Assembly: GCF_038719015.1 (NCBI RefSeq)
Contig: NZ_CP152276.1
Coordinates: 4,047,501 to 4,111,500, forward strand
Origin: Nguyenibacter vanlangensis
Lineage (GTDB): Bacteria > Pseudomonadota > Alphaproteobacteria > Acetobacterales > Acetobacteraceae
Length of the DNA: 64,000 bases
Direction of reading: 5' to 3'
This document shows positions 43,689 to 52,139 of the stretch, piece by piece (position 1 is the first letter of the stretch; the number at the start of each line of letters is the position of its first letter). The position numbers and the translations under genes were made by a program. Below the pieces are notes generated by a model, which worked only from the letters and a program-made list of their open reading frames with translations, was not told the origin of the DNA and did no database searches.

Positions 43689-43709
43689 TTATACCCAGCC
43701 TTGTCCACA
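43689..43709 (+). promoter_or_regulatory. DnaA-box-like motifs upstream of gcrA
   Basis: TTATACCCA at 43689 and TTGTCCACA at 43701, each one or two mismatches from the DnaA consensus TTATCCACA, lie 80-100 bases before the gcrA start. In Caulobacter, DnaA controls gcrA, which makes the placement suggestive. Confidence 0.35.
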
Positions 43710-43786
43710 AGATTTTGTGGTCGAACTGTTGAGTGTCCCCACGATATAGGATTAGTGTCCGTGCATCCTTCGTAAGGAGAGATGGC

Positions 43787-44512
43787 ATGGCTATGGAATG
43801 GACCGAGGAGACGATCGCCCGTCTTCGCGAGCTTTGGCAGCAGGGATTGTCGACGGCCGAAATCGGGCGTCAGCTTGCGGTGACGAAAAACGCGGTCGTC
43901 GGCAAGGCGCATCGCCTTGGTCTCCAGTCGCGCCCATCGCCGATCCGCCGTCCAGCGGCGCCTGCCCGTGCCACGGAGTCCAGGGGCATGGAGTCCAAGC
44001 CGGTTGCGGCGGCGGCACCCGCGTCCGCTGCCGCGCCGACGGCGAACGTGACCCCGCTGCATGGGGATGCGCCGAAGGTTGCGCCCATCGCTGCCGCCCC
44101 CATTGCTACGGTCCCGATCGCGGCGGAAACCGTTCCGGCCGAGGTCCGTCCGGTCCCCGGCCAGATTGCCGCTTCGGCCGCTGTCGCGCCTGGCGGTCCG
44201 ACGCCTGACGCTCCGGCCGTTGCCCCGGCTGCCGCGCCGGCGGTCGCCCCGGTCCCAGCGGTTGCCGCCCGGCAGGGGGCGTCCGAGGCCGGGCCGGCCG
44301 AAACCCGTGTCGAAGCCCGTCCGCCGTTGCGCGCGGTCGGCACGCCCGCGCCGCGTCGCAGCGGCCTGACCTGTTGCTGGCCGCTGGGCGATCCGGGCAC
44401 GCCGGGCTTTCATTTCTGTGGCGCGACCCCGGTGCCCGGCAAGCCGTACTGCGCCGAACATGCGCAATTGGCCTATGTGAAGCTGCGCGACCGGCGCGAC
44501 AACGTGGCTTGA
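43787..44512 (+). CDS. gcrA: GcrA-family cell-cycle regulator
   Basis: 241 residues. The N-terminal DNA-binding part is MEWTEETIARLRELWQQGLS, TAEIGRQLAVTKNAVVGKAH, RLGL, and the C-terminal zinc-like module has LTCCWPLGDPGTPGFHFCGA and KPYCAEHAQLAYVKL. GcrA activates sigma-70 promoters at methylated GANTC sites. The two ends are joined by about 120 residues of Ala/Pro/Val-rich linker, much longer than the usual total of about 170 residues. AAGGAG at 43774-43779 supports the ATG at 43787. An 11-bp triple repeat starts at the stop codon. Confidence 0.92.
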   Translation: MAMEWTEETIARLRELWQQGLSTAEIGRQLAVTKNAVVGKAHRLGLQSRPSPIRRPAAPARATESRGMESKPVAAAAPASAAAPTANVTPLHGDAPKVAPIAAAPIATVPIAAETVPAEVRPVPGQIAASAAVAPGGPTPDAPAVAPAAAPAVAPVPAVAARQGASEAGPAETRVEARPPLRAVGTPAPRRSGLTCCWPLGDPGTPGFHFCGATPVPGKPYCAEHAQLAYVKLRDRRDNVA

Positions 44513-44543
44513 TCGGGGCTTGACCGGGGCTTGACCGGGGCTT
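44511..44543 (+). repeat. 11-bp tandem repeat x3 across the gcrA stop
   Basis: GATCGGGGCTT, GACCGGGGCTT, GACCGGGGCTT at 44511, 44522 and 44533. The first copy overlaps the TGA stop. Confidence 0.88.
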
Positions 44544-44589
44544 GCGTCAGGGGGAACTGAATACTCTCTTTGCCTGCCTGTCACGATAG

Positions 44590-44634
44590 AAAAAAGGCCG
44601 TTGCGGAGTCTCGATCCGCGACGGCCTTTTTTTT
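44590..44634. terminator. bidirectional terminator between gcrA and the bactofilin gene
   Basis: AAAAAAGGCCGT at 44590-44601 pairs with ACGGCCTTTTTT at 44621-44632, with an inner GCGGA/TCCGC stem. A- and T-runs on the two sides fit termination of both converging transcripts. Confidence 0.93.
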
Positions 44635-44686
44635 CGCCTGTGCGCCGGACGTCCGGCCGGATTCACGTCCGGCCGGACGGTCAGGT

Positions 44687-45370
44687 TCAGATCGTCTCGG
44701 GCTCTTCCGGCGCGGCGGCCGGAGCCGGGGTGTCCAGGCCGGCCGGCAGGGGGGCGGTGCCGGTGATCATTTCCAGATGGCCGGTCACCTGGCCGCCATC
44801 CTCGACTTGCAGGCGGCGGCATTTCGCCTTGCCCAGCAGGCGTCCCGTGGCGCGGATCGTCAGGCTGCCGCGCACGGTCAGCGTGCCGTCGATGGTGCCG
44901 GCCAGGTCCGCGTCCTCGACCTCGACCTCGCCACGGAACATGCCGCCATGGGCGACCTGCAGTTCCTGGGCGTGAATCATCGACGATTCGACCGTGCCTT
45001 CGACCACCAGGCGCTCGGCGTCCTGGATCGTGCCCTGCACGCTGATGCCGCGGCCCACGACCAGGGTCCGGCGGTCGAGATTTTCCTTGCGCTGGCCCTG
45101 CGGCATGCCGGGGCGGACCGGCTGGGCGGCGCCGGGAACCGGAGCGGGGGACGGGGGCGGCGCGGGAGGAAAGGGGGCACGAGCCATGGCGGCAGATTCC
45201 TTGGACGGGGGAGAAGAGGGGGATGCGGTGCCGGATGCCGCGACGGGAGAGAGGGGCCGGCCACCCGCCGGCGGCGGCGGGAAATGCGTCTGCGGACTGG
45301 CCGGGCGGCCGGCCGAGGACGACCCGCCTTGGGCGGGGGCGTCGTCTTCTGGCTTGCGTCGTTTGAACAA
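44687..45370 (-). CDS. bactofilin family cytoskeletal protein
   Basis: 227 residues. The middle (about 95-200) is the bactofilin beta-helix, seen as repeating short strands: LVVGRGISVQGTIQDAERLV, VEGTVESSMIHAQELQVAHG, GMFRGEVEVEDADLAGTIDG, TLTVRGSLTIRATGRLLGK. It polymerises into non-polar filaments that shape or organise the envelope. Both ends are Pro-rich and disordered. There is no ATG; the TTG at 45370 (start MFKRRK, a usual beginning for the family) is the best start. Convergent with gcrA. Confidence 0.9.
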   Translation of the reverse strand: MFKRRKPEDDAPAQGGSSSAGRPASPQTHFPPPPAGGRPLSPVAASGTASPSSPPSKESAAMARAPFPPAPPPSPAPVPGAAQPVRPGMPQGQRKENLDRRTLVVGRGISVQGTIQDAERLVVEGTVESSMIHAQELQVAHGGMFRGEVEVEDADLAGTIDGTLTVRGSLTIRATGRLLGKAKCRRLQVEDGGQVTGHLEMITGTAPLPAGLDTPAPAAAPEEPETI

Positions 45371-45703
45371 AAGATACCCCGCTGGTCTTCGATAGGGTGG
45401 CGCCGGGTGGGGGCCCGGCCGGTCAGGGACAGGGGTCTTCTGGAGAATCCGGGCTTTCCGGGAAAGCCGGATTTTTCGAAAAACCGATGTCAGGAACGAT
45501 TACACGCAGGGATCGGAGCCGAACAAGCACCATGCGTCAAGCATCCGCACATGAAATCTGTTCCATTGCGGGCGTCTCCCTTCCGATGTTAGAGCCCGTC
45601 CGGGAATGACGGGCTCCGAGCGCGTGCCGGCGTCTGGATGACGATCTTGTCCATTTGATGGCGGGCGAACGGAAGATGCTGCCGCCGGGGCCGAAGGAGC
45701 GAA
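45371..45703. other. gene-free stretch upstream of the kinase and bactofilin genes
   Basis: The 333 bases hold no convincing coding frame. They carry a GC-rich hairpin at about 45445-45475 (AATCCGGGCTTTCC ... GGAAAGCCGGATT followed by TTTT) and a 9-bp perfect stem at 45592-45616 (GAGCCCGTC/GACGGGCTC). Divergent promoters for the two flanking genes must lie here. Confidence 0.6.
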
Positions 45704-46735
45704 ATGTCTGTGTCGATTGAGAAGGATACGGCGGACGGAGAGGCGGCGGAATGCCGGTTCGACCTTCTGGGGATCGGCAATGCGATCATCGACGTGCTGG
45801 CGCCCGTCGAACCGGACTTTCTGATCGCGCAGGACATGATTCCCGGCAGCATGATGCTGATCGACGCCACGCGGGCCGAGGCGCTGTACGACATGATCCC
45901 GCGCGAGCGGGAGATGGGCGGCGGATCGGCGGCGAATACCTGTGTCGTGGCGGCCAACATGGGCGCGCGCGTCGCCTATCTGGGCAAGGTGGCCGATGAC
46001 GGCCCGGGCCGCACCTTCGCCGCAGATTTGCGGGATTCGGGCATTCATTTCCCGTCCTCGTTCCTGACCGGCGCCATCGCGCGCCGCCAGCCCACCGCGC
46101 GCTGCCTGGTCATGGTCACGCCGGACGGGCAGCGGACGATGAACACCTATCTGGGCGCCTGCGTGTCGTTCGGGCCCGAAGACGTCATGGCCGACATCGT
46201 CGCCAGCGCCCGCGTGACCTATCTGGAAGGCTATCTGTTCGATCCCCCCCACGCGCAGGACGCGTTCCGCCATGCCGCGGCGCTGGCGCACGGGGCCGGG
46301 CGGCAGGTGGCGCTGTCCCTGTCCGACCCGTTCTGCGTCGCGCGCCATCGCGATGCCTTCCGCGCGCTGGTCAGGGGACATGTCGACATCCTGTTCGCGA
46401 ATGAAGAGGAAGTCTGTTCGCTGTACCAGACCGAGGATTTCGCGGCCGCCGCGGCCCATGCCGCGGCCGACACGCATTTCGCGGTCCTGACCCGTTCGGC
46501 GCAGGGCAGCGTGATCATCAGGGGGGATGAGCGGATCGACGTCGCCCCCGTGGCGACCCAGGTGGTCGACACGACCGGCGCGGGCGACGCCTATGCCGCG
46601 GGCTTTCTGGCCGGCTGGACGTCGGGCCGGACCCTGGCGGAATGCGGCCGGCTGGGCAGTGTGGCGGCGTCGGAGATCATCTCGCATTTCGGGGCGCGCC
46701 CGCTGCTCAACCTGCGGCAGGATATCGCGCTGTAG
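45704..46735 (+). CDS. PfkB-family carbohydrate/nucleoside kinase (adenosine kinase-like)
   Basis: 343 residues. Motif 1 MGGGSAANTCVVAANMGARV (from about residue 71) and motif 2 VDTTGAGDAYAAGFLAG (about 287-303), which contains the catalytic Asp and anion hole. FDLLGIGNAIIDVLAPVEPD and the size match the adenosine kinase-like branch common in alphaproteobacteria; the substrate could equally be another nucleoside or sugar. GAAGGAGC lies just before the ATG. Confidence 0.88.
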   Translation: MSVSIEKDTADGEAAECRFDLLGIGNAIIDVLAPVEPDFLIAQDMIPGSMMLIDATRAEALYDMIPREREMGGGSAANTCVVAANMGARVAYLGKVADDGPGRTFAADLRDSGIHFPSSFLTGAIARRQPTARCLVMVTPDGQRTMNTYLGACVSFGPEDVMADIVASARVTYLEGYLFDPPHAQDAFRHAAALAHGAGRQVALSLSDPFCVARHRDAFRALVRGHVDILFANEEEVCSLYQTEDFAAAAAHAAADTHFAVLTRSAQGSVIIRGDERIDVAPVATQVVDTTGAGDAYAAGFLAGWTSGRTLAECGRLGSVAASEIISHFGARPLLNLRQDIAL

Positions 46736-46753
46736 GACGCCTGCCGGGCTCTT

Positions 46754-47545
46754 TCATGTTCCGTTCGAGGCGTGGCGGCGGACCGCCGCCTGCCATATGC
46801 CCAGCATGAGCGCCAGGAAGGCGAAGCCCGCCGCCGGCGCCAGGCAGGCCAGCGTGGGCTGCCGCGCGCGGCCCAGGATCGCCAGTACCGGCGCGTAGCT
46901 GATGGCCCCCAGCGGCACGACATAGGTCATCAGCACGCGAAACCAGCGCGCATACAGGTCGAACGGATATTGCCCGGCCTCGACCCCGCCATAGGTCAGT
47001 ACGTTCGCGACCTCCAGGCTTTCGATCGTGCGGAAGGACAGGGCCGCCTGCCCGACCAGGACCCCCAGGAAGAAGGCGACGCCGCCCGCGATCGTCCAGG
47101 CCAGCATCGGCAGGCTGAACAAAGCGGGCCGCACCTGCGCCGTCGCCAGGCCGATGGCGAGGATCGCGCCGCCCTGCGCCAGGCGGGCCAACGGCCGCAG
47201 CCGGAACTGGTGGCCCAGGACCTGCAGCACCGTCCAGCGCGGGCGCAGCAGGACGCGGTCGAATTCCCCGGTGCTCAGAAACTCCTCGCCGAACGCCTCG
47301 AAGCCGCGCCCGACCATCTCGGCCAGGGCGAATTCGACATTCACCAGGCCGTAGAACAGCGCGACCTGTCCGACGCTCCAGCCATGCAGGGTGCCGAAGC
47401 GGCGGAACAGGATCAGGATCGCGGCGAAACCCATCAGCGTGGTGGCCAGGTGCCCCGCGAGCTGCAGCGCGAAGGCGCCCGGATAGCGGACCTGACCGGC
47501 CAGCGAGGCGCGCAGATAGCGCAGCCAGAGCCTGACCCCGTTCAT
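46754..47545 (-). CDS. ABC-2 type exporter permease, second subunit (DUF990-like)
   Basis: 263 residues with about six helices: ALQLAGHLATTLMGFAAILI, QVALFYGLVNVEFALAEMVG, GFEAFGEEFLSTGEFDRVLL (the conserved soluble loop with R-LLRP), and so on to LTYVVPLGAISYAP-like sequence near the end. With the neighbouring permease and ATPase it forms an exporter of unknown substrate. The start overlaps the previous stop (ATGA). Convergent with the PfkB kinase. Confidence 0.88.
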   Translation of the reverse strand: MNGVRLWLRYLRASLAGQVRYPGAFALQLAGHLATTLMGFAAILILFRRFGTLHGWSVGQVALFYGLVNVEFALAEMVGRGFEAFGEEFLSTGEFDRVLLRPRWTVLQVLGHQFRLRPLARLAQGGAILAIGLATAQVRPALFSLPMLAWTIAGGVAFFLGVLVGQAALSFRTIESLEVANVLTYGGVEAGQYPFDLYARWFRVLMTYVVPLGAISYAPVLAILGRARQPTLACLAPAAGFAFLALMLGIWQAAVRRHASNGT

Positions 47546-48372
47546 CCGCCCTGGACCTCCAGCCGGGCCAGGGTCCGCCGCAGGGCCGCCCGGCCGGCCA
47601 GGGTCAGCAGCGCGACCCAGGCGGCCTGCTGGCCCAGGGCCATGGCCGCGCGCGGACCGTGCAATGTGCCCAGCCAGAACCGGCAGGGCAGGTCGCCCAG
47701 TCCGGCGAAGGGCTGCAGCAGAAGCAGCACCTGCGCCTTGTCCGGAAACAGGGCCAGCGGCAGCATGTTGCCCGACAGGATCAGCGACAGCGGCGTGATG
47801 ACCGCATTCGCCCCCAGCGGCGAGAGGGTGCGCACCGTCACGATGTTCAGCAGCACGGTGATGGCCGCCGAAAGCGCCAGGCCCAGCAGGATCGACAGGG
47901 TGAAGAGGACCGCGTCGGCGGCCGAAGCCGGCGCGTGCAGCGCCCATGCATCCAGCCCGGCCAGCTTCAGCGCCAGCCCGGCGAATCCCGCCATCAGCAC
48001 CGCGCGCGGCACCAGCCGCCCGAGGATGCGCGCGGCGGCGCGGCAGAACCACCACCACCAGATATCCACCGGCCGCAGCAGGTCGTGCGAGACCGCGCCG
48101 CTGCGCACGGCCAGCGCGATATCCGGATCGCACCCCCACGGCATCAGGGCCAGCGCGCCCTGCATGATCCAGACATAGGTGACGGTCTGGCGCAGGGTGA
48201 ACGCCCCGTGGCCTGTTCCCCCATATCCGGCATAGAAGGCGGCATAGATCATGATATTGACCGCCCCCCACCAGCATTGGGTGACGAAGCCGGCCAGGGC
48301 CGCGGCGCGGTGGCGCGTCGTCACCTGCCAGCGGGCGCGAAAGGCGGCCAGATAGGGGCGTGCGGCCATCAT
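47542..48372 (-). CDS. ABC-2 type exporter permease, first subunit (DUF990-like)
   Basis: 276 residues, about six helices, with the family loop SGAVSHDLLRPVDIWWWWFC. It pairs with the permease encoded downstream (4-base overlap) and the ATPase encoded upstream (4-base overlap), so the three are translated together. Two adjacent ATGs (48372, 48369) are possible. Confidence 0.88.
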   Translation of the reverse strand: MMAARPYLAAFRARWQVTTRHRAAALAGFVTQCWWGAVNIMIYAAFYAGYGGTGHGAFTLRQTVTYVWIMQGALALMPWGCDPDIALAVRSGAVSHDLLRPVDIWWWWFCRAAARILGRLVPRAVLMAGFAGLALKLAGLDAWALHAPASAADAVLFTLSILLGLALSAAITVLLNIVTVRTLSPLGANAVITPLSLILSGNMLPLALFPDKAQVLLLLQPFAGLGDLPCRFWLGTLHGPRAAMALGQQAAWVALLTLAGRAALRRTLARLEVQGG

Positions 48373-49421
48373 TCCGCGGCGCCGTGGCGTTCGTAGAAGC
48401 GGCTGATCACGTCCTCGATCGACGGGCGGACGATGCTGATGTCGGCCAGCCTGCCCCCGGCCGCGTCCAGCAGCCGGACCAGGTCGGCGGCCGGGACGCG
48501 GGCAGGGTCGAAATCCAGTTCCAGCACGCCCTCGCCGTCCGACAGGCGGGTCACGCCGTCCGGCAGCGCGATCGGGGGCACCGTCCCGTCGAAGCTGGCG
48601 ACCAGCCGCCGGCCCGACAGGGTGGTGGCGCGCAGGGTCTCGAACGGGCTGTCGGCCAGCACCCGCCCATGGCCGATGACGATGACGCGCCGGGCCAGCG
48701 CCTCGATGTCGTGCATGTCATGGGTGGTCAGCAGGACGGTCGTCCCCTCCTGCCGGTTGAGGTCGTGGATGAAGGCGCGCACCGCCAGCTTCGACGGCGC
48801 GTCCAGGCCGATCGTGGGTTCGTCCAGGATCAGCAGCGGCGGGGCGTGCAGCAGGGCGGCCGCCAGTTCGGCACGCATGCGCTGGCCCAGCGAGAGCTGG
48901 CGCACCGGCTGGTCCAGGATGCCCTCCAGCCGCAGCGTCTCGACCAGCCGGGCGCGCCGCACGCGATAGGCGTCGGGCGGCACGCGATAGATGTCGCGCA
49001 GCAGGGCGAAGCCGCCATCGACCGGCAGGTCCCACCAGAGCTGCGAGCGCTGGCCGAAGACGACGCCGATCCGCCCCACATGCCGGATCCGGTCGGCCCA
49101 GGGGATCAGGCCGCCGATGCGGACATGGCCGGCGCTGGGGCGCAGGATCCCCGACAGGATCTTGATCAGCGTGGATTTTCCGGCGCCGTTCGGGCCGATC
49201 AGCCCGGTGATCGTGTGCGGCGCGATCGTGAAGCTGACGTCGCGCAGCGCCTCGATCACGCGCCGGCGCCGGGGGGCGAATGGCAGGGCCAGGGAAAAGC
49301 CCCGGGAAAAGCCCAGGGAAAAACCGAGGCGTCGCCCGGCGCCGGGGGGCCTGGCGGGGGCGGCGATGCGGTAGCTCTTGGACAGATCTTCGACGACGAT
49401 GCGGGCGGGCGGCAGGGTCAT
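48369..49421 (-). CDS. ABC exporter ATP-binding protein
   Basis: 350 residues. Walker A GPNGAGKST, Q-loop VVFGQRSQLWWDLPV, signature LSLGQRMRAEL and Walker B LLILDEPTIGLD, then an H-loop TTHDMHD. The VVFGQRSQLWWDLP region is typical of the ATPases paired with DUF990 permeases. The C-terminal 80 residues are an extra regulatory domain. Residues about 30-44 (LGFSLGFSRGFSL) come from a 12-bp triple repeat and interrupt the usual N-terminus. First gene of the operon; substrate unknown. Confidence 0.92.
   Translation of the reverse strand: MTLPPARIVVEDLSKSYRIAAPARPPGAGRRLGFSLGFSRGFSLALPFAPRRRRVIEALRDVSFTIAPHTITGLIGPNGAGKSTLIKILSGILRPSAGHVRIGGLIPWADRIRHVGRIGVVFGQRSQLWWDLPVDGGFALLRDIYRVPPDAYRVRRARLVETLRLEGILDQPVRQLSLGQRMRAELAAALLHAPPLLILDEPTIGLDAPSKLAVRAFIHDLNRQEGTTVLLTTHDMHDIEALARRVIVIGHGRVLADSPFETLRATTLSGRRLVASFDGTVPPIALPDGVTRLSDGEGVLELDFDPARVPAADLVRLLDAAGGRLADISIVRPSIEDVISRFYERHGAAE
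49290..49325 (-). repeat. 12-bp tandem repeat x3 within the exporter ATPase gene
   Basis: CAGGGAAAAGCC, CCGGGAAAAGCC and CAGGGAAAAACC at 49290, 49302 and 49314 (plus-strand reading). In frame with the minus-strand gene. Confidence 0.88.
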
Positions 49422-49653
49422 GGGGTCCGGCGAGGGCTGTGTCGGGCGCGGGGCGGCCTGGGTAGTATTTTGAGAGTAGCATTTGGGGGGCGGCGTTGCG
49501 CGTGGTGAAGTTTCGCGTGCAATCCGCGCCGCTCCCCTCTATCTACCGCCGGGAATACGGAATCATCCGTCGGTCCGCTCCGTGACGCAAGGGCACGCGG
49601 GCGGCCCGGCACGCCCGTCGGGTGCCCGCGAAGGAAGTCAGGTCACACACGTT

Positions 49654-51477
49654 ATGGATATTCGCAATATCGCCATCATCGCCCACGTCGACCATGGCAA
49701 GACGACGCTGGTGGACCAGTTGCTCAAGCAGTCCGGTTCGTTCCGCGAGAACCAGCATGTCGCCGAACGCGCCATGGACAGCAACGACCTGGAGCGCGAG
49801 CGCGGCATCACCATTCTGGCGAAATGCACGTCGGTGGTCTGGAAGGACACCCGCATCAACATCATCGACACGCCGGGCCACGCCGATTTCGGCGGCGAGG
49901 TCGAGCGCATCCTCAGCATGGTGGACGGCGCGGTGGTCCTGGTCGACGCCGCCGAGGGCGCGCTGCCGCAGACCAAGTTCGTGGTCGGCAAGGCGCTGGC
50001 CCGCGGGCTGAAGCCGATCGTGGTGGTGAACAAGATCGACCGTGGCGACGCCCGCCCGGACGAGGTGCATAACGAGATCTTCGACCTGTTCGCCGCGCTG
50101 GGCGCGAATGACGAGCAACTGGATTTCCCGATGCTCTACGCGTCGGGCCGCCAGGGCTGGGCGGATGAGGAACTGGAAGGCGCGCGCAAGGACCTGGCGC
50201 CGATGTTCGACCTGATCGTGCGGCACGTGCCGCCGCCGCAGGTGGACAAGGACGCGCCCTTCGCCATGGTCGCCACCATCCTGGAAAACGACAATTTCCT
50301 GGGTCGCGTGCTGACCGGCCGGGTGGAGCAGGGACGGGCGAAGGTCAACATGCCGGTGCGCGTGCTGCGCCCCGACGGCTCGGTGGTCGAGACCGGGCGC
50401 CTGACCAAGCTGCTGTCCTTCCGCGGGCTGGATCGCGTGCCGGTGGAGGAGGCCGAGGCCGGCGACATCATCGCGGTCGCGGGCCTGTCCGAGGCGACCA
50501 TTCCCGAAACCATCGCCGCGCCCGAGATCACCGAGCCGCTGGCCTCGACCCCGGTCGATCCGCCGACCCTGTCGATGACCTTCCGCCTGAATGACGGCCC
50601 GCTGGGCGGGCGCGAGGGCAAGAAGGTGACGTCGCGCCAGATCCGCGACCGCCTGTTCAAGGAAACCGAGGGCAATATCGCCATCCGCGTGACCGACAGC
50701 CCCGAAAGCGAGGCGTTCGAGGTCGCGGGCCGCGGCGAATTGCAGCTTGGCGTGCTGATCGAGACGATGCGCCGCGAGGGTTTCGAACTGACGATCGGCC
50801 GGCCGCGCGTGCTGTTCCGCACCAACGAGGAGACGGGCGAGCGCGAGGAGCCGTTCGAAGAAGTGCTGATCGACGTCGATGAGCCCTATTCCGGCGTGGT
50901 CGTGGAAAAGATGGCCCTGCGCAAGGGCCTGATGCAGGACATGCAGCCCTCGGGCGGCGGCAAGGTGCGCCTGACCTTCCTGATCCCCTCGCGCGGGCTG
51001 ATCGGCTATCACGGCGAGTTCCTGACCGATACGCGCGGCACGGGCATCATGAACCGCCTGTTCGCGGGGTACCAGCCCTGGGCCGGGCCGATCGAGGGTC
51101 GGCGCAACGGATCGCTGATCTCGTCCGAAGACGGGGCGACGACCCAGTATTCGCTGTTCTCGCTGCAGGATCGCGGCACGCTGTTCGTCGATGCCGGCGA
51201 AAAGGTCTATGTCGGCATGATCATCGGCGAGCATTCGCGGGAAAACGACCTGGAAGTGAACCCGATCCGCGAAAAGAAGCTGACGAACATCCGCGCCGCC
51301 GGCAAGGATGACGCGCTGCTGCTGACGCCCCCGCGCAAGATGAGCCTGGAACAGGCGATCGCTTATATCGAGGATGACGAGCTGGTCGAGGTGACGCCGA
51401 CGGCGGTGCGTATCCGCAAGCGCTACCTGGACCCGCATGAGCGCAAGAAGCGCGAGCGCCAGGGTGCTTCCGCCTGA
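49654..51477 (+). CDS. typA: translational GTPase TypA/BipA
   Basis: 607 residues, normal length. GTPase domain: AHVDHGKTT at residues 10-18, RGITILAKCT, DTPGHADFGGEVERI and NKIDRGDARPDEV; then EF-G-like domains and the TypA-specific C-terminus (FLIPSRGLIGYHGEFLTDTR, GTGIMNRLFAGYQPWAGPIE). It binds ribosomes and is needed under stress and in cold. The start is the ATG at 49654 in GTTATGGATATTCGC; the frame is open upstream but unconserved. Confidence 0.98.
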   Translation: MDIRNIAIIAHVDHGKTTLVDQLLKQSGSFRENQHVAERAMDSNDLERERGITILAKCTSVVWKDTRINIIDTPGHADFGGEVERILSMVDGAVVLVDAAEGALPQTKFVVGKALARGLKPIVVVNKIDRGDARPDEVHNEIFDLFAALGANDEQLDFPMLYASGRQGWADEELEGARKDLAPMFDLIVRHVPPPQVDKDAPFAMVATILENDNFLGRVLTGRVEQGRAKVNMPVRVLRPDGSVVETGRLTKLLSFRGLDRVPVEEAEAGDIIAVAGLSEATIPETIAAPEITEPLASTPVDPPTLSMTFRLNDGPLGGREGKKVTSRQIRDRLFKETEGNIAIRVTDSPESEAFEVAGRGELQLGVLIETMRREGFELTIGRPRVLFRTNEETGEREEPFEEVLIDVDEPYSGVVVEKMALRKGLMQDMQPSGGGKVRLTFLIPSRGLIGYHGEFLTDTRGTGIMNRLFAGYQPWAGPIEGRRNGSLISSEDGATTQYSLFSLQDRGTLFVDAGEKVYVGMIIGEHSRENDLEVNPIREKKLTNIRAAGKDDALLLTPPRKMSLEQAIAYIEDDELVEVTPTAVRIRKRYLDPHERKKRERQGASA

Positions 51478-51800
51478 TCGCGGCGCGTCGTCCAGGCGCG
51501 CCCGGCCAGGATGTGCGGACGGGGGGTCCCGGCCGCGCGGATCGGCCGGGTGCGCGGGGCATTTCCCAGGGAAGACATATTTCGTAATCCTTTTAAAATT
51601 GCGATTGCGTTGCAATTGAGGCAAAACTTACAAAATATCGTTTCCTTATATGATTTTAATACGAGACGAGGGCGGTCCGGCGTGCTAGCAACGGCGGGCA
51701 CGGACCGTGTACGGTGTCGCTTACTCGCCCGAATCGGCAAGATAATCCCCGGCTCGCGGTCCAGGCATTGGGATGACGTCCTGATTTCTGGAGAGATTCA
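51478..51800. other. AT-rich promoter region of the exported small protein
   Basis: 323 bases without a supported gene. Bases 51580-51665 are by far the most AT-rich intergenic run outside the glycan cluster (for example CCTTTTAAAATTGCGATTGC and CTTATATGATTTTAATACG) and contain a short stem AATTGC/GCAATT. Probably the promoter region of the gene at 51801; no clear -35/-10 pair could be settled by eye. Confidence 0.45.
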
Positions 51801-52061
51801 ATGATCGTTTCGACTCGTCGGTTCCTGGCCGCCCTGTCCACCGTTGCCTTGATCGGCGCCGCCGTTCCGGCGATGGCGCAGGAAACCCCGGCAGCTCCGG
51901 CCGCGCCCGCCGCTCCGGCTGCTCCCGCGGCCCCGGCGGCGCCCGAGGCTGCGCCTGCCGCTCCGACCGCCCCGGCTGCTCCGGCCGCCCCGACCGAAGC
52001 GCCGAAGAAGCACGGCCACCACAAGCATCACAAGAAGAAGGCCGCCGCGCCCTCGAAGTGA
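51801..52061 (+). CDS. small exported Ala-Pro repeat protein with His/Lys tail
   Basis: 86 residues. A clean signal peptide (FLAALSTVALIGAAVPAMA, cleavage after AMAQ-type site), then about 40 residues of AAP repeats with two Glu and two Thr, and a basic tail PKKHGHHKHHKKKAAAPSK with five histidines. The mature protein is disordered and strongly charged at its end, suggesting metal or envelope polyanion binding, loosely like acid-shock (Asr-type) proteins; this is inference. GGAGAG is positioned before the ATG. It has its own terminator and a long AT-rich upstream region, so it is a single-gene unit. Confidence 0.8.
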   Translation: MIVSTRRFLAALSTVALIGAAVPAMAQETPAAPAAPAAPAAPAAPAAPEAAPAAPTAPAAPAAPTEAPKKHGHHKHHKKKAAAPSK

Positions 52062-52105
52062 TCGCCTGATCACGCCACGGCCGGATTGCGGTCCGGCCCG
52101 GATGG

Positions 52106-52139
52106 AAGAGCGGAGACGCAGTCGCGTCTCCGCTCTTTT
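52106..52139. terminator. bidirectional terminator between the small exported protein and alr
   Basis: AAGAGCGGAGACGC (52106-52119) pairs with GCGTCTCCGCTCTT (52124-52137) around AGTC: a 14-bp perfect stem followed by T residues. Confidence 0.92.

Noticed and set aside
51880..52000. AAP-coding repeats as a possible CRISPR or satellite
   Set aside because: Repeats are codon-level, in frame within a signal-peptide protein, and have no spacers.
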